Source: Sneathiella aquimaris
GTDB taxonomy: Bacteria; Pseudomonadota; Alphaproteobacteria; Sneathiellales; Sneathiellaceae
Direction of reading: 5' to 3'
DNA length: 64,000 nt
NCBI RefSeq assembly: GCF_026409565.1
Contig: NZ_CP112881.1
Coordinates: 3,355,501 to 3,419,500 of the forward strand
Below, piece by piece: positions 1 through 8,670 of this stretch. The first letter of the stretch is position 1; each line of letters opens with the position of its first letter. Under the pieces are notes generated by a model. That model saw only the letters and a program-made list of their open reading frames with translations. It was not told where the DNA came from and searched no databases. Made by a program: the position numbers and the translations under genes.

Positions 1-1
1 C

Positions 2-157
2 CCGGGTGAGGATGGCAGTGCGATATTAAATTTGATTTTCGCCGGAAACGCGGCCTTGCGACTTTCAGTAGAATGTATAGATATAGCCCTAACCGATGTT
101 GGAGCCCCATGGGAAACCGACAAAATCCCGGACCACGCTGAGACGGATAAAAATTAA
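2..157 (+). CDS. DUF2948 family protein, C-terminal part
   Basis: An open frame enters from the left edge and stops with TAA just before hisG. Its 51 visible residues include V-E-C-I-D, then T-D-V-G-A-P-W-E-T, ending in a short acidic tail. The V-E-C-I-(D/E) and G-x-x-W-E-T signatures fit the C-terminus of the DUF2948 family. In many alphaproteobacteria this family lies between murA and the his genes, and that position matches here. Its function is not known. The start lies outside the window. Confidence 0.75.
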   Translation, partial: PGEDGSAILNLIFAGNAALRLSVECIDIALTDVGAPWETDKIPDHAETDKN

Positions 158-223
158 TCGCCCTCAATGTGAACAACCAGAACAGAATGCCGGGCCCCCC
201 GGATAAAGGAACGGAGCAAACAC

Positions 224-886
224 GTGTCTTCGAGTGAAGAGTTGGTAATCGCCCTGCCAAAGGGCCGAATTTTGAAAGAAGTAATGCCCTTGGTGCGCGC
301 GACGGGAATTGAACCCGAAGCCGCCTTTGACGACCCGGCAAGCCGCCTCCTTCATTTCAAAACCAACCATCCAAATATTTCCATTATTCGGGTACGATCC
401 TTTGACGTTGCAACCTTTGTTGCTTTTGGCGCGGCTCAACTTGGCGTTGCCGGCAATGACGTTTTGCTGGAACATAATTACCCTGAAATCTATGCTCCCG
501 TTGACCTTGATATTGGACATTGTTATCTGGCTGTTGCCCAGCCAAAAAACATGGAGGACGATAAGGACCCCAGCCGGTGGAGCCATGTCCGGATTGCAAC
601 AAAATACCCCAACCTGACACACCAGTATTTTTCCTCACAAGGCATCCAGGCCGAGTGTATTAAACTGTCTGGCGCGATGGAACTTGCACCAGGCCTGGGC
701 CTCTGCAAGCGTATTGTGGATCTGGTTTCATCCGGTGCAACCCTTAAGGCAAACGGCTTGGTTGAAGTTGAAAAGATCCTCGACATTACCTCGCGTCTGG
801 TTGTAAACCGCGCGGCTTTGAAAACACGATCCGTTGAAATGAATGACTGGATCCAGAAGTTCAGGACTGTGGTCGATGCCCGTTAA
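224..886 (+). CDS. hisG: ATP phosphoribosyltransferase, short form
   Basis: Catalyses the first step of histidine synthesis, condensing ATP with PRPP in the cytoplasm. The 220-residue protein begins with the HisG signature I-A-L-P-K-G-R at about residues 9-15 and ends without the regulatory ACT-like domain, so it is the short HisGS form. HisGS normally needs a HisZ partner, which is not in this window. The start is GTG, preceded by a purine-rich AAGGAACGGAG. The 3' end overlaps the hisD start by 11 bases, suggesting coupled translation. Identification is secure. Confidence 0.95.
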   Translation: MSSSEELVIALPKGRILKEVMPLVRATGIEPEAAFDDPASRLLHFKTNHPNISIIRVRSFDVATFVAFGAAQLGVAGNDVLLEHNYPEIYAPVDLDIGHCYLAVAQPKNMEDDKDPSRWSHVRIATKYPNLTHQYFSSQGIQAECIKLSGAMELAPGLGLCKRIVDLVSSGATLKANGLVEVEKILDITSRLVVNRAALKTRSVEMNDWIQKFRTVVDAR

Positions 887-2177
887 ATTATCCGTTCAAG
901 ATCAGAATTTCGAGACCGCGTTTCAGGATCTGCTTCTTCAAAAGCGGGAGACCGATGCCGATGTAAGCGCAATTGTTAACGACATTCTCGCAGATGTGCG
1001 CAAAAATGGCGACAAGGCGGTCCTTAATTACACAAACAAGTTTGATCGCCTTTCCCTAACATCAGCCGATGAAATCAAAGTCACTGACGCCGAAATAGAG
1101 CACGCCCTGAAAAGCTGTGACGCCGAAACGCTGAACGCTTTGAAAATAGCAGCAGCGCGTATTGAAGCCTATCATCAGAAACAAAAACCGGATGATCTGT
1201 TTTATACGGATACAGACGGTATTGAGCTGGGTCACCGCTGGACTGCGATTGAAAATGTCGGACTGTATGTTCCGGGCGGCCTCGCCACCTACCCGTCTTC
1301 TGTTTTGATGAACGCCATTCCGGCAAAAGTCGCCGGGGCCGAGCGCCTTGTTATGGTTGTTCCAACACCAGATGGCGTTATCAACCCGCTTGTTTTGGCC
1401 GCCGCCAATTTGTGTGGCGTCACGGAAATCTATCGGGTTGGCGGTGCACAGGCCGTCGCGGCGCTTGCCTATGGCACGGAAACCATCGCCCCGGTTGATA
1501 AAATTGTTGGTCCCGGAAATGCCTTTGTTGCGACAGCAAAAAAACAGGTTTTTGGGACTGTTGGTATCGACATGATTGCCGGCCCGTCAGAAATTCTGGT
1601 GGTTGCCGACGGAAAAAATGATCCCGCCTGGATTGCCGCAGACCTCCTGTCACAGGCCGAACATGACCCTGTTGCCCAAAGCATCCTGATCACGGACAAT
1701 GCGGATTTTGCAAATTCGGTCGAGCAAGCGATTGCGCATATCTTGAAAACATTGTCACGCTGCGAAATAGCCACGGCAAGTTGGGAAAACTACGGCGCAA
1801 TTGTCGTTGTTAATTCGATCGACGATGCCATCCCCCTGGTTAACCGCATTGCGCCGGAACATCTGGAACTGTGCGTCGATGATCCGGAAACCTACGCTAA
1901 AAATATCCGTCATGCGGGTGCTATTTTCATGGGCCGTTATACACCGGAGGCTATTGGTGATTATATTGCCGGTCCAAACCACGTTCTGCCAACAGCAAGA
2001 ACGGCACGTTTTTCGTCAGGCCTGTCTACTCTGGACTTTATGAAACGATCCTCATTGATTAAACTGGACGCCGACGGGCTGGGTAAAATAGGACCGGATG
2101 CTGTCCGCCTGGCAAATTCGGAGGGACTGGGTGCACACGCACTGTCGGTTTCCATCCGAATGAATAAGCCGACCTAA
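876..2177 (+). CDS. hisD: histidinol dehydrogenase
   Basis: Performs the last two oxidations of histidine synthesis (L-histidinol to L-histidine, NAD and zinc dependent). Hallmarks are N-V-G-L-Y-V-P-G-G in the first third, the stretch [13 protein letters not shown], then [10 protein letters not shown], and I-A-P-E-H-L-E near the end, which holds the catalytic Glu-His pair. I place the start at the ATG inside the hisG end, giving 433 residues. An upstream in-frame ATG at 843 would add 11 residues that do not look conserved. It is the second gene of the his block. Confidence 0.94.
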   Translation: MPVKLSVQDQNFETAFQDLLLQKRETDADVSAIVNDILADVRKNGDKAVLNYTNKFDRLSLTSADEIKVTDAEIEHALKSCDAETLNALKIAAARIEAYHQKQKPDDLFYTDTDGIELGHRWTAIENVGLYVPGGLATYPSSVLMNAIPAKVAGAERLVMVVPTPDGVINPLVLAAANLCGVTEIYRVGGAQAVAALAYGTETIAPVDKIVGPGNAFVATAKKQVFGTVGIDMIAGPSEILVVADGKNDPAWIAADLLSQAEHDPVAQSILITDNADFANSVEQAIAHILKTLSRCEIATASWENYGAIVVVNSIDDAIPLVNRIAPEHLELCVDDPETYAKNIRHAGAIFMGRYTPEAIGDYIAGPNHVLPTARTARFSSGLSTLDFMKRSSLIKLDADGLGKIGPDAVRLANSEGLGAHALSVSIRMNKPT

Positions 2178-2197
2178 CCTGGAAGAAAGTAGCTGCC

Positions 2198-2680
2198 ATG
2201 TCACCAGATCATCAGCGTATCGTCAATATAACTCTGGATGAAAAATCCGTTATAAGACGCAATCCCGATATCGAACATGAACAAAAGGTCGCTATTTTTG
2301 ATCTACTGGACCTGAACCAGTTTACCATCTGTGAACAGGCCGACGCAGGACCGTATTCCTTGCATCTCAGCATTGAAGATAACCGGCTGATTTTTGATAT
2401 TCGGGACGAAGAGGATACGCAAACCCTGCTCCGTCTTCCCCTTCCGGTTATTTCATTTAAACGTGTCATCAAAGATTATTTTCATATCTGCGAAAGCTAT
2501 TTTGATGCCATCAAATCAGCTTCCCCGTCTAAAATTGAAGCCATCGATATGGGTCGCCGGGGCCTTCACAATGAAGGAACCGAACTTCTTCTGGAACGAC
2601 TGAAAGGAAAGGTTGAAACCGATTTTGACACGGCACGCCGCCTTTTCACTCTGATTTGCGTCTTACATATTCGAGGGTGA
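2198..2680 (+). CDS. UPF0262 family protein
   Basis: A 160-residue cytoplasmic protein with no signal peptide or membrane segment. The N-terminal I-V-N-I-T-L-D-E-K and the central R-L-P-L-P-V-I-S-F-K-R-V-I-K-D-Y-F match UPF0262, a family found almost only in alphaproteobacteria, typically between hisD and a low-molecular-weight phosphatase gene as here. The biochemical role is unknown. It sits 20 bases after hisD and 7 bases before the next gene, so it is probably co-transcribed with both. Confidence 0.88.
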   Translation: MSPDHQRIVNITLDEKSVIRRNPDIEHEQKVAIFDLLDLNQFTICEQADAGPYSLHLSIEDNRLIFDIRDEEDTQTLLRLPLPVISFKRVIKDYFHICESYFDAIKSASPSKIEAIDMGRRGLHNEGTELLLERLKGKVETDFDTARRLFTLICVLHIRG

Positions 2681-2687
2681 TATCACC

Positions 2688-3155
2688 ATGGATACCGGAG
2701 CTTCTCCGGCCACTTTGCTCCAACCGACCAGCGTACTGTTCGCCTGCACCCATAACAGTATTCGCTCTCCTATGGCTGAATGCATCGCCAAAAGCCTTTT
2801 TGGACAGAAGATTTTTGTCGATAGCGCCGGCGTCAGGGCAACTGAAATTGACGGCTTTACCGTTGAGGTCCTCGATGAAATCGGTCTGGATGCCTCTGAT
2901 CATCTCTCCAAAAATTTAGATGAGCTGATGGATACCTCTTTTGACCTAATAATCGCCTTATCCCCTGAAGCCCGCACAAAAGCGGACGAGATCACACGAA
3001 CCACTGCTTGTGATGTGGAATACTGGCTGACACTTGACCCCTCCATTGCCGAGGGAAACCGTGAAATGCGGCTAAACGCCTACCGCCAGGTTCGCGATGA
3101 TCTTTACCAACATATCAAAACGCGCTTCGCAACTAATCCTGCCCCCCTTGTGTGA
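2688..3155 (+). CDS. low-molecular-weight phosphatase family protein
   Basis: A 155-residue protein of the low-molecular-weight protein tyrosine phosphatase/arsenate reductase fold. The P-loop C-x5-R is visible as C20-T-H-N-S-I-R26 followed by Ser. The late Asp-Pro that usually supplies the general acid appears as L-D-P-S near residue 127. A GAGGGTGA ribosome site lies before the ATG. Substrate cannot be told from sequence: it could be a protein phosphatase or an ArsC-like enzyme. The arsenite exporter in this window is 12 kb away, so a joint arsenic role is not supported. Confidence 0.83.
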   Translation: MDTGASPATLLQPTSVLFACTHNSIRSPMAECIAKSLFGQKIFVDSAGVRATEIDGFTVEVLDEIGLDASDHLSKNLDELMDTSFDLIIALSPEARTKADEITRTTACDVEYWLTLDPSIAEGNREMRLNAYRQVRDDLYQHIKTRFATNPAPLV

Positions 3156-3159
3156 ATTA

Positions 3160-3168
3160 TGGTATACT
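3160..3168 (+). promoter_or_regulatory. possible extended -10 promoter for infA
   Basis: The 132-base gap before infA begins with TGGTATACT, which fits an extended -10 element (TG, one base, TATACT). There is no convincing -35 hexamer 17 bases upstream. A start here would give infA a leader of about 110 bases. This is a tentative reading. Confidence 0.3.
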
Positions 3169-3287
3169 AAAGTGTATTCGTAGCACTCTAAACACAGTTT
3201 TATGCGATAAAATCAAACTAAAGCTTGCATTTTTAGAGAAGGCGTCTCATTTTGCACGCAAGTTTCAACAACTGAATTAGGAAATTC

Positions 3288-3506
3288 ATGGCTAAAGAAG
3301 AGCTTTTGGAGTTTGAAGGTACTGTAACGGAATGCTTACCCAACTCAACATTCCGCGTCAAACTTGACAATGATCACGAAGTGCTTGCCCACTCGGCAGG
3401 AAAGATACGCAAATTCCGTATCCGTATCATTCCCGGTGACCATGTTACCGTCGAAATGACACCATACGATCTGACCAAGGGCCGTATTAAGTTCCGTCAC
3501 AAATAA
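3288..3506 (+). CDS. infA: translation initiation factor IF-1
   Basis: A 72-residue OB-fold protein that binds the 30S A site during initiation. The whole sequence is typical: M-A-K-E-E at the N-terminus, [15 protein letters not shown] near residues 10-24, I-R-K-F-R-I-R-I in the middle, and G-R-I-K-F-R-H-K at the end. An AGGAA ribosome site precedes the ATG. It has its own upstream gap, so it probably starts a new transcript carrying maf, rng and yacG. Confidence 0.97.
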   Translation: MAKEELLEFEGTVTECLPNSTFRVKLDNDHEVLAHSAGKIRKFRIRIIPGDHVTVEMTPYDLTKGRIKFRHK

Positions 3507-3533
3507 ACGTTTCGGAATTACGCGGAGACACGA

Positions 3534-4193
3534 TTGGCTGAAATCGACATGACACGCCCTGCGACGCCCGTTGTCTCTGCACAGACCCGCCCGCTTTTGG
3601 TGCTTGCCTCCGCATCCCCTCGGAGGAAAGAACTGCTTTCCCAAATTGGACTAGAACCGGACATCATTGATCCGGCTGATATTCCTGAAATTCCGATGCA
3701 GGCAGAAAAACCACGGCATTTTGCGGGTCGGTTGGCTGTAGAAAAAGCCGCTGCCGTCGCGGAACAGCACAAAAACGCCTTCGTTCTTGCCGCAGACACA
3801 GTGGTTGCTGTGGGACAGCGAATACTGGGAAAAGCTTCATCAGAAACAGAAGCGCGCCGTTTTCTTTCATTACTATCGGGCCGAAAACACGCCGTTTTTA
3901 CCGGCATCGCTCTGGTTTTACCAAATGGAACCGTTCGCCAGAAAACTGTAAAAAGCACCGTCATTTTCAAACCATTGGATGAGCATGATATTCAAAGCTA
4001 TTTGAATAGCGGAGAATGGCAAGGCAAGGCCGGGGCCTATGCCATACAGGGTCTGGGCAGTATTTTTACCGCCAAGATCCAGGGTTCATATTCTAATATT
4101 GTTGGCCTTCCCCTCCATGAAGTCGCGATGATGCTGGCGGGAAATGGCTTTAACGTCTGGCATCATTCAAGCTTGATGCCTAAAGGCGCATGA
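3534..4193 (+). CDS. maf: Maf-like nucleotide pyrophosphatase
   Basis: House-cleaning nucleoside triphosphate pyrophosphatase of the Maf/YhdE type, hydrolysing modified or excess dTTP/UTP-like nucleotides. Signatures are L-A-S-A-S-P-R-R-K-E-L-L near residue 23 and the metal-binding L-A-A-D-T-V-V. I accept the TTG start because CGGAGA sits 7 bases upstream; an internal ATG at 3549 is possible. The TGA stop overlaps the ATG of rng, so the two are translationally coupled. Confidence 0.9.
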   Translation: MAEIDMTRPATPVVSAQTRPLLVLASASPRRKELLSQIGLEPDIIDPADIPEIPMQAEKPRHFAGRLAVEKAAAVAEQHKNAFVLAADTVVAVGQRILGKASSETEARRFLSLLSGRKHAVFTGIALVLPNGTVRQKTVKSTVIFKPLDEHDIQSYLNSGEWQGKAGAYAIQGLGSIFTAKIQGSYSNIVGLPLHEVAMMLAGNGFNVWHHSSLMPKGA

Positions 4194-5578
4194 CCGCCAC
4201 CGTCCTTTTTGACGATAATGTACCGGGCCTGCGCGCGGCGGTTCTGGATGGTGAAACCCTTACTGATCTATTTGTCTTCCCTCACGGGAAAAGCTCAGAA
4301 ACAGGCAACGTGTATCTTGGGCGGATTGCGACCGTATCCAAGGAATTAGAGGCCGCATTTGTTGATTTAGGGGAAACAACGCCTGCCTTTTTAAAGTGGC
4401 GGGATATTCCTTCTGATATCCACCTGCATGAAGGGCTGAAACTGATTGTTCAGGTCATAAAAGACGCCCATGATAACAAACCAAAACAAATCAGTGCGTA
4501 TATTCGACTTGAAGGGCAATTCTCCGTTTTTGCACCGAACGGCACAACGCTCTCCTTTGCCAAACAGCTAAAAGATCCTGCATTTAGGGACGCGTTTATC
4601 CTCCAAGCAGAAGAGGCTGGCGTCTCTGGCGGGATTACCGTTCGTTCTGCCGCCCGGAATCATCCAATCGATACTACCATTTCCGAAATTGTGCATTTAC
4701 AGGAGATCTGGCAGGCCACCAATAAAGCCGCCAGGCAGGAGGCATCACCGCGGCTTCTTTTCAGCGGCGAGCCCCCGGAATGCCAAATTGCCAGAACAGC
4801 TGGCGGTTCCGACGCGCGCCTGATCACTAACAGTACCCGAATATACAAAAGCCTGAAACAGACCTTCCGTGAAGTAACCCTTTGGAGCCGCGCCGATCTT
4901 CTTTTTGATCACTTCAACATTGAAAGCCAGATTGACGACGCGTGCGAGGTTCGTCTTCCCCTTCCATCTGGCGGTTCTGTGACAATTGAAAAAACCGAAG
5001 CACTTATCGCGATCGACGTCAATTCCGGCGGAACAGCGACGTCAGCGCGCCAGACGGCTCACACATTGGCTCTTCAAACAAATAAGGAAGCTGCCGCGTT
5101 GATCACCGCTCAATTGCGCCTTCGCAATTTGGCTGGAATTATCATCATTGATTTTATCCAGATGAACAATAAACAGGCCATTAAAACACTGACACAGGAC
5201 CTCAAGCAACTTTGCCAGACCGACCCCAGCCCCGTTCGCGTTATTGGAATGACGGAGCTGGGTCTGATGCAATTGACACGTCAGCGCAAGAACGCCGATC
5301 TGCAGACACTTCTTTCCAGCCCTGCAGATCAACGCCAATCAACCCCATCCTTTTTCACTGCAACAAATTTGATAAATGACCTGATGCGGTTTTGGCACAA
5401 CGAGAAATCTGCCAGCCTGACAATCTTGTGTAGCCCGCAAATCGCGTCTTATCTGGCACTGACAAAAAAAGAGATTGAGGCCCATACAGCCCTTTCTGTA
5501 AAATGGACCGACGACCCGAATTCAAAGGATGACGCCTATATCATCCAGACCACAGCAAGAGACGAGACCATACAGTGA
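4190..5578 (+). CDS. ribonuclease E/G family protein lacking the zinc-link
   Basis: A 462-residue single-strand endoribonuclease of the RNase E/G family. An S1-like region covers about residues 37-110. The DNase-I-like catalytic part has D276 in I-D-V-N-S-G and D321 in I-I-D-F-I-Q-M, the two magnesium-binding aspartates. The zinc-link C-P-x-C-x-G motif that joins dimers in RNase E and G is absent, and there is no long disordered tail. This resembles the short second copy many alphaproteobacteria keep after maf. Likely roles are rRNA or mRNA processing. It overlaps both maf and yacG by 4 bases. Confidence 0.87.
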   Translation: MTATVLFDDNVPGLRAAVLDGETLTDLFVFPHGKSSETGNVYLGRIATVSKELEAAFVDLGETTPAFLKWRDIPSDIHLHEGLKLIVQVIKDAHDNKPKQISAYIRLEGQFSVFAPNGTTLSFAKQLKDPAFRDAFILQAEEAGVSGGITVRSAARNHPIDTTISEIVHLQEIWQATNKAARQEASPRLLFSGEPPECQIARTAGGSDARLITNSTRIYKSLKQTFREVTLWSRADLLFDHFNIESQIDDACEVRLPLPSGGSVTIEKTEALIAIDVNSGGTATSARQTAHTLALQTNKEAAALITAQLRLRNLAGIIIIDFIQMNNKQAIKTLTQDLKQLCQTDPSPVRVIGMTELGLMQLTRQRKNADLQTLLSSPADQRQSTPSFFTATNLINDLMRFWHNEKSASLTILCSPQIASYLALTKKEIEAHTALSVKWTDDPNSKDDAYIIQTTARDETIQ

Positions 5579-5757
5579 CAAAAAGTACAAAATCCGCAGG
5601 CAAATGCCCCCAGTGTGGCAAAGAAACAGTTCAAAAATACCGTCCCTTTTGCTCAATCCGCTGTCAGCAACTTGATCTGGGAAAGTGGTTTAATGAAAGT
5701 TATGTCATTCCCGGAGAAGAAGCCCTTTCCACCAATGACAATGAAGATGATTATTAA
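5575..5757 (+). CDS. yacG: DNA gyrase inhibitor YacG, zinc protein
   Basis: A 60-residue zinc-ribbon protein. The four ligands are C-P-Q-C-G-K at residues 11-16 and F-C-S-I-R-C at about 26-31, followed by L-G-K-W-F-N-E, all typical of YacG. In E. coli YacG binds GyrB and inhibits gyrase. The start is a GTG overlapping the rng stop (GTGA). The acidic C-terminus is normal for the family. Confidence 0.93.
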   Translation: MTKSTKSAGKCPQCGKETVQKYRPFCSIRCQQLDLGKWFNESYVIPGEEALSTNDNEDDY

Positions 5758-5839
5758 TCCCGGACAGCGCCGATAGGCAGACGAAAAGAGAAGATAAAAA
5801 CGCGCCACAAACCTTTTTAAAAAATTTGTTTAAAGGGTA

Positions 5840-5868
5840 TGGACAGCCCCGCGAATATCTTCTATAAC
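5840..5868 (+). promoter_or_regulatory. sigma70-type promoter of tRNA-Phe
   Basis: TGGACA at 5840-5845 and TATAAC at 5863-5868 are separated by exactly 17 bases, a near-consensus housekeeping promoter. Transcription would start near 5875, about 34 bases before the mature tRNA. It is the clearest promoter in the window. Confidence 0.75.
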
Positions 5869-5908
5869 CCAGCTTCCTCGCAGGCGCCATGTCCTGCAAG
5901 TGAAGGAT

Positions 5909-5984
<76 letters not shown>

Positions 5985-6240
5985 CTCTTTCCCAGAAAAT
6001 CCGAGTGTTTCCAGTCGCTTCAGCAAAGCATGCTTTTGTGTACCTCTGCGGTTTCCGCTTATGCACTCTTATGCAGTTGAATTTGCACCGGAATAACTAA
6101 CTGAATCCATTCAGAAAAACGTTAAAGCACATTCCCCCAAAACTCTACAGGCCGTTTTGTCATTGTTATAATTAGTACAACGCAATGAACCATTTCCATT
6201 GCTTCAAATACTTATTTTATAACAAGAAAAGACAAAATTT

Positions 6241-6402
6241 ATGCACAACACTCATTCAAGAAATTCAGCGCAAACTATCAAGGATAACGTCAATATATTC
6301 CTGCGCGATACCAGCCCATACTATTCCTGCCAAATCAAAAATCCTGACACAGGCAAGTAGGTACAACGTTCTACGAAAACCATTGATCAAGAAGATGAAT
6401 AG
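6241..6402 (+). pseudogene. decayed tyrosine-type integrase, N-terminal fragment
   Basis: Reading from the ATG at 6241, the frame gives N-I-F-L-R-D-T-S-P-Y-Y, then QIKNPDTGK, a TAG at 6358-6360, then VQRSTKTIDQEDE and a second TAG. This resembles the N-terminal arm-binding region of tyrosine recombinases, where G-K-W-V-x-R-S-T-K-T is common, so the first TAG probably replaces a TGG (Trp). Nothing of the core or catalytic domain remains. The 255 bases between tRNA-Phe and this fragment (5985-6240) are AT-rich and hold nothing I recognise. Confidence 0.7.
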
Positions 6403-6413
6403 CCCTTAGTTTT

Positions 6414-6655
6414 CTAAACGCCTTCGGTATTCATTTTCTGCTGCCGTTCGAATTCGATGGGCGACAACATCTCATTTGTTTCAGGTTTACGCTTCGGATT
6501 TCAAAGCATGTCGATGTAGTTGAACACATCCTGCCCGGCATCTTCTCTGGCTTTACAGGTCTTGCGTCGTATCCATTCACACTTGAGCCGGTAAAAAGGA
6601 TCTCTACAACAGCGTTGTCGTGACAGTTTCCGCGCCGTCCACTGTTATGTTCCAA
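6414..6655 (-). pseudogene. decayed IS3-type transposase, C-terminal fragment
   Basis: On the minus strand one frame reads RRGNCHDNAVVE, the conserved motif around the last catalytic Glu of IS3-family OrfB transposases. After about 18 residues the match shifts by one frame and continues as R-R-K-T-C-K-A-R-E-D-A-G-Q-D-V-F-N-Y-I-D-M, then an in-frame TGA where an aromatic residue is expected, then NPKRKPETNEMLSPIEFE and a TAG at 6414. So there is at least one frameshift and one nonsense codon. Its 3' end lies 11 bases from the integrase remnant. Bases 6656-6727 hold nothing recognisable. Confidence 0.85.
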
Positions 6656-6727
6656 GAAACCAGCTCGACATATACAAACTAAACTGCTTACAGTTCACAA
6701 TCATAACGGAACCTGAAACTTCATAAG

Positions 6728-8374
6728 TCAAGCGGCTTCAGGATTGTGTTTTCGGCAATAGCAAGACGCGCGGACCGGAACTGTTGTGCGCGCCATGGCC
6801 TGATCCAGCATCAACTTTATATGTTTGATTTCAACAGTTTCGCCGCGCCGGACCAGGCATTCGTGAAGGCCGTGCAAACTCCATACATTCCGAGGATGCT
6901 GGCAGGCCCGTGCCAGAGTATTATCAAGCCCCAAATCGGCGCGATACAGGGCCTCCGCCTCTTCAAAGTTCCCCACTTCCATCAAAAGGGCCCCCAAGGC
7001 ATGCCGCGTCGGCTGCATCCATCCCCATGGCTCATCATAAAGCAACCCATCGTCAAGCTGGACAGATCGCCGCAAATGATTAAGCCCCTCTTCAATATGC
7101 CCGGACTTAAAAGCGAGCTCCCCTTCCATCATGGTTTTTCCGATTTCCAGAACATCCTGACAGGTATTATTGAACACCATCCGCCCCTCCGGCACCCGTT
7201 TCGCGGCAGTTACGGCTAGCTGTCTTTCTTTTTCTGCTTCTTCAATTCGCCCCAGATTTGCAAGAGCGATCGTTCTCGCCTGATGCATGGCGGTCGTCGT
7301 GTAGCTATAAAGATCCTGATCGTCGGGAAAGGGTTCCTCCAGAATCTCACGCCATTGCCCAAAGCGAACCATGACGTGAATTTTCTTGCCGTAGAATGAT
7401 TCAAACAAATCCGGCATATAACGGACGACGTTTTCAGGCAACATTCTGATCAACTCCTCAGATGCTGCCAAGGCTACATCCGGCTGTCCCAAGAACATTG
7501 CGCCATATGCTTCAAAATGAACGTTATGTATTCGGTAAAGCGTATAGAAATTTTCAGCGCCCGCGACGACTTCGTATTTTTGATCGACCTTCGCCGCCCG
7601 ACTATTTCGATAGACGACATTCTGATATTCCCCGCACAAAACATCGATATGCGTCGCCATATGAACCAAATGACCGCTATCGGGTACAAGATCGACCAAT
7701 TGGTCCCCGTGACGAAGGGCTTTTTCCGGTGTTGGCGACATTTCCATTAAATGAACATACATATGCAGCAGGCCAGGATGCTCCCATGCCCCGGGTAATT
7801 CTGCAAAAGCTGTCTCAAGAACGGAACACGCTTCCAGCGTAGAAGCCCCTTCGGCAGGTTGACCGGATGGCAAATCCCACAACAACCAAGGGGTTCGGTT
7901 CATCAGGGCTTCGGCAAAAATGGTCGATACATCAAGATCATTCGGAAATTCGGCGTAAACTTTGCGCATGGAATCGGAAAATGCATCATTCCAAGGTGCG
8001 TAATCTTCGATTTCGGGATCGGTCGGAAACCTGTCCGCAAGGGCCTCTATCAACGCCGCCTCTACAGATGAAAGACTGTCCTGTAGCGCGGTTGCCCGCT
8101 TAATCGCCTCTTGAGCGCGCTTCAGAGTTTCAACACGCTCCTCTGGCTCGAAAAACTCCCACGGCTTGTTATAATTTGGGCCAATGGCATATGCGACCCC
8201 CCAATAAGCCATTCCACAATTGGGATCACTGGCAACCGCCTGCTCAAAACACCTCGCAGCCGCTTCGTGGTTATATCCAAACAGCCAAACCAACCCCTGA
8301 TCAAAAAGGGCCTTCGCTTTTGGTGATGCTGTAGTAATTTCACGTGTGTATGAACCCAAATCAAAGTCGGTCAT
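6728..8374 (-). CDS. tetratricopeptide repeat protein
   Basis: A 548-residue soluble helical protein. The N-terminal third has a classic TPR pair around A-L-F-D-Q-G-L-V-W-L-F-G-Y-N-H-E-A-A-A-R-C-F-E-Q-A, and more TPR-like helices follow, including G-N-F-E-E-A-E-A-L-Y-R-A-D-L near the C-terminus. A His-rich middle part (H-M-Y-V-H-L-M-E-M; H-L-V-H-M-A-T-H) is characteristic of this long family. I chose the ATG at 8374 because a GGGGG run precedes it; an in-frame start 31 codons upstream adds an unlikely hydrophobic leader. Partner unknown. It lies about 300 bases downstream of the Anbu operon on the same strand. Confidence 0.8.
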   Translation of the reverse strand: MTDFDLGSYTREITTASPKAKALFDQGLVWLFGYNHEAAARCFEQAVASDPNCGMAYWGVAYAIGPNYNKPWEFFEPEERVETLKRAQEAIKRATALQDSLSSVEAALIEALADRFPTDPEIEDYAPWNDAFSDSMRKVYAEFPNDLDVSTIFAEALMNRTPWLLWDLPSGQPAEGASTLEACSVLETAFAELPGAWEHPGLLHMYVHLMEMSPTPEKALRHGDQLVDLVPDSGHLVHMATHIDVLCGEYQNVVYRNSRAAKVDQKYEVVAGAENFYTLYRIHNVHFEAYGAMFLGQPDVALAASEELIRMLPENVVRYMPDLFESFYGKKIHVMVRFGQWREILEEPFPDDQDLYSYTTTAMHQARTIALANLGRIEEAEKERQLAVTAAKRVPEGRMVFNNTCQDVLEIGKTMMEGELAFKSGHIEEGLNHLRRSVQLDDGLLYDEPWGWMQPTRHALGALLMEVGNFEEAEALYRADLGLDNTLARACQHPRNVWSLHGLHECLVRRGETVEIKHIKLMLDQAMARTTVPVRASCYCRKHNPEAA

Positions 8375-8524
8375 CGCAGCCCCCTTCTGTTTAATGACAC
8401 ATCCCATTGCTGGAACATCAAAATACACGAATACTAGAATCATGACACAGTCTTTATAAACGGTCATAAAGCACTAAGCCGATTAGGGATCTAAGACGCA
8501 AACAAAGATTGCGAAGCGTTTTAG

Positions 8525-8543
8525 GGACCGCAATATACGGTCC
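8525..8543. terminator. possible terminator hairpin downstream of the Anbu gene
   Basis: GGACCG (8525-8530) and CGGTCC (8538-8543) form a perfect 6-bp stem with a 7-base AT-rich loop. It lies about 130 bases after the Anbu stop on the minus strand. The T-tract is weak (a short T run only on the plus side). The remaining gap (8375-8670) shows no credible gene. Confidence 0.35.
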
Positions 8544-8670
8544 TCTTTTGCGCGGCGCAGTATATCTGATGGGGAGTTCGAAGTAATTTTCTTTAGGGGC
8601 GCGAAATCCACATGCCCCCATGAGAAAACCCGCTTTTCTTGCGGCACGGCCACCAAACAAAAGTATTTCG

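Noticed and set aside
2688-3155. ArsC partner for the ACR3 exporter
   Set aside because: It sits 12 kb away in a conserved housekeeping block, and the family includes many protein phosphatases, so a joint arsenic role is not supported.
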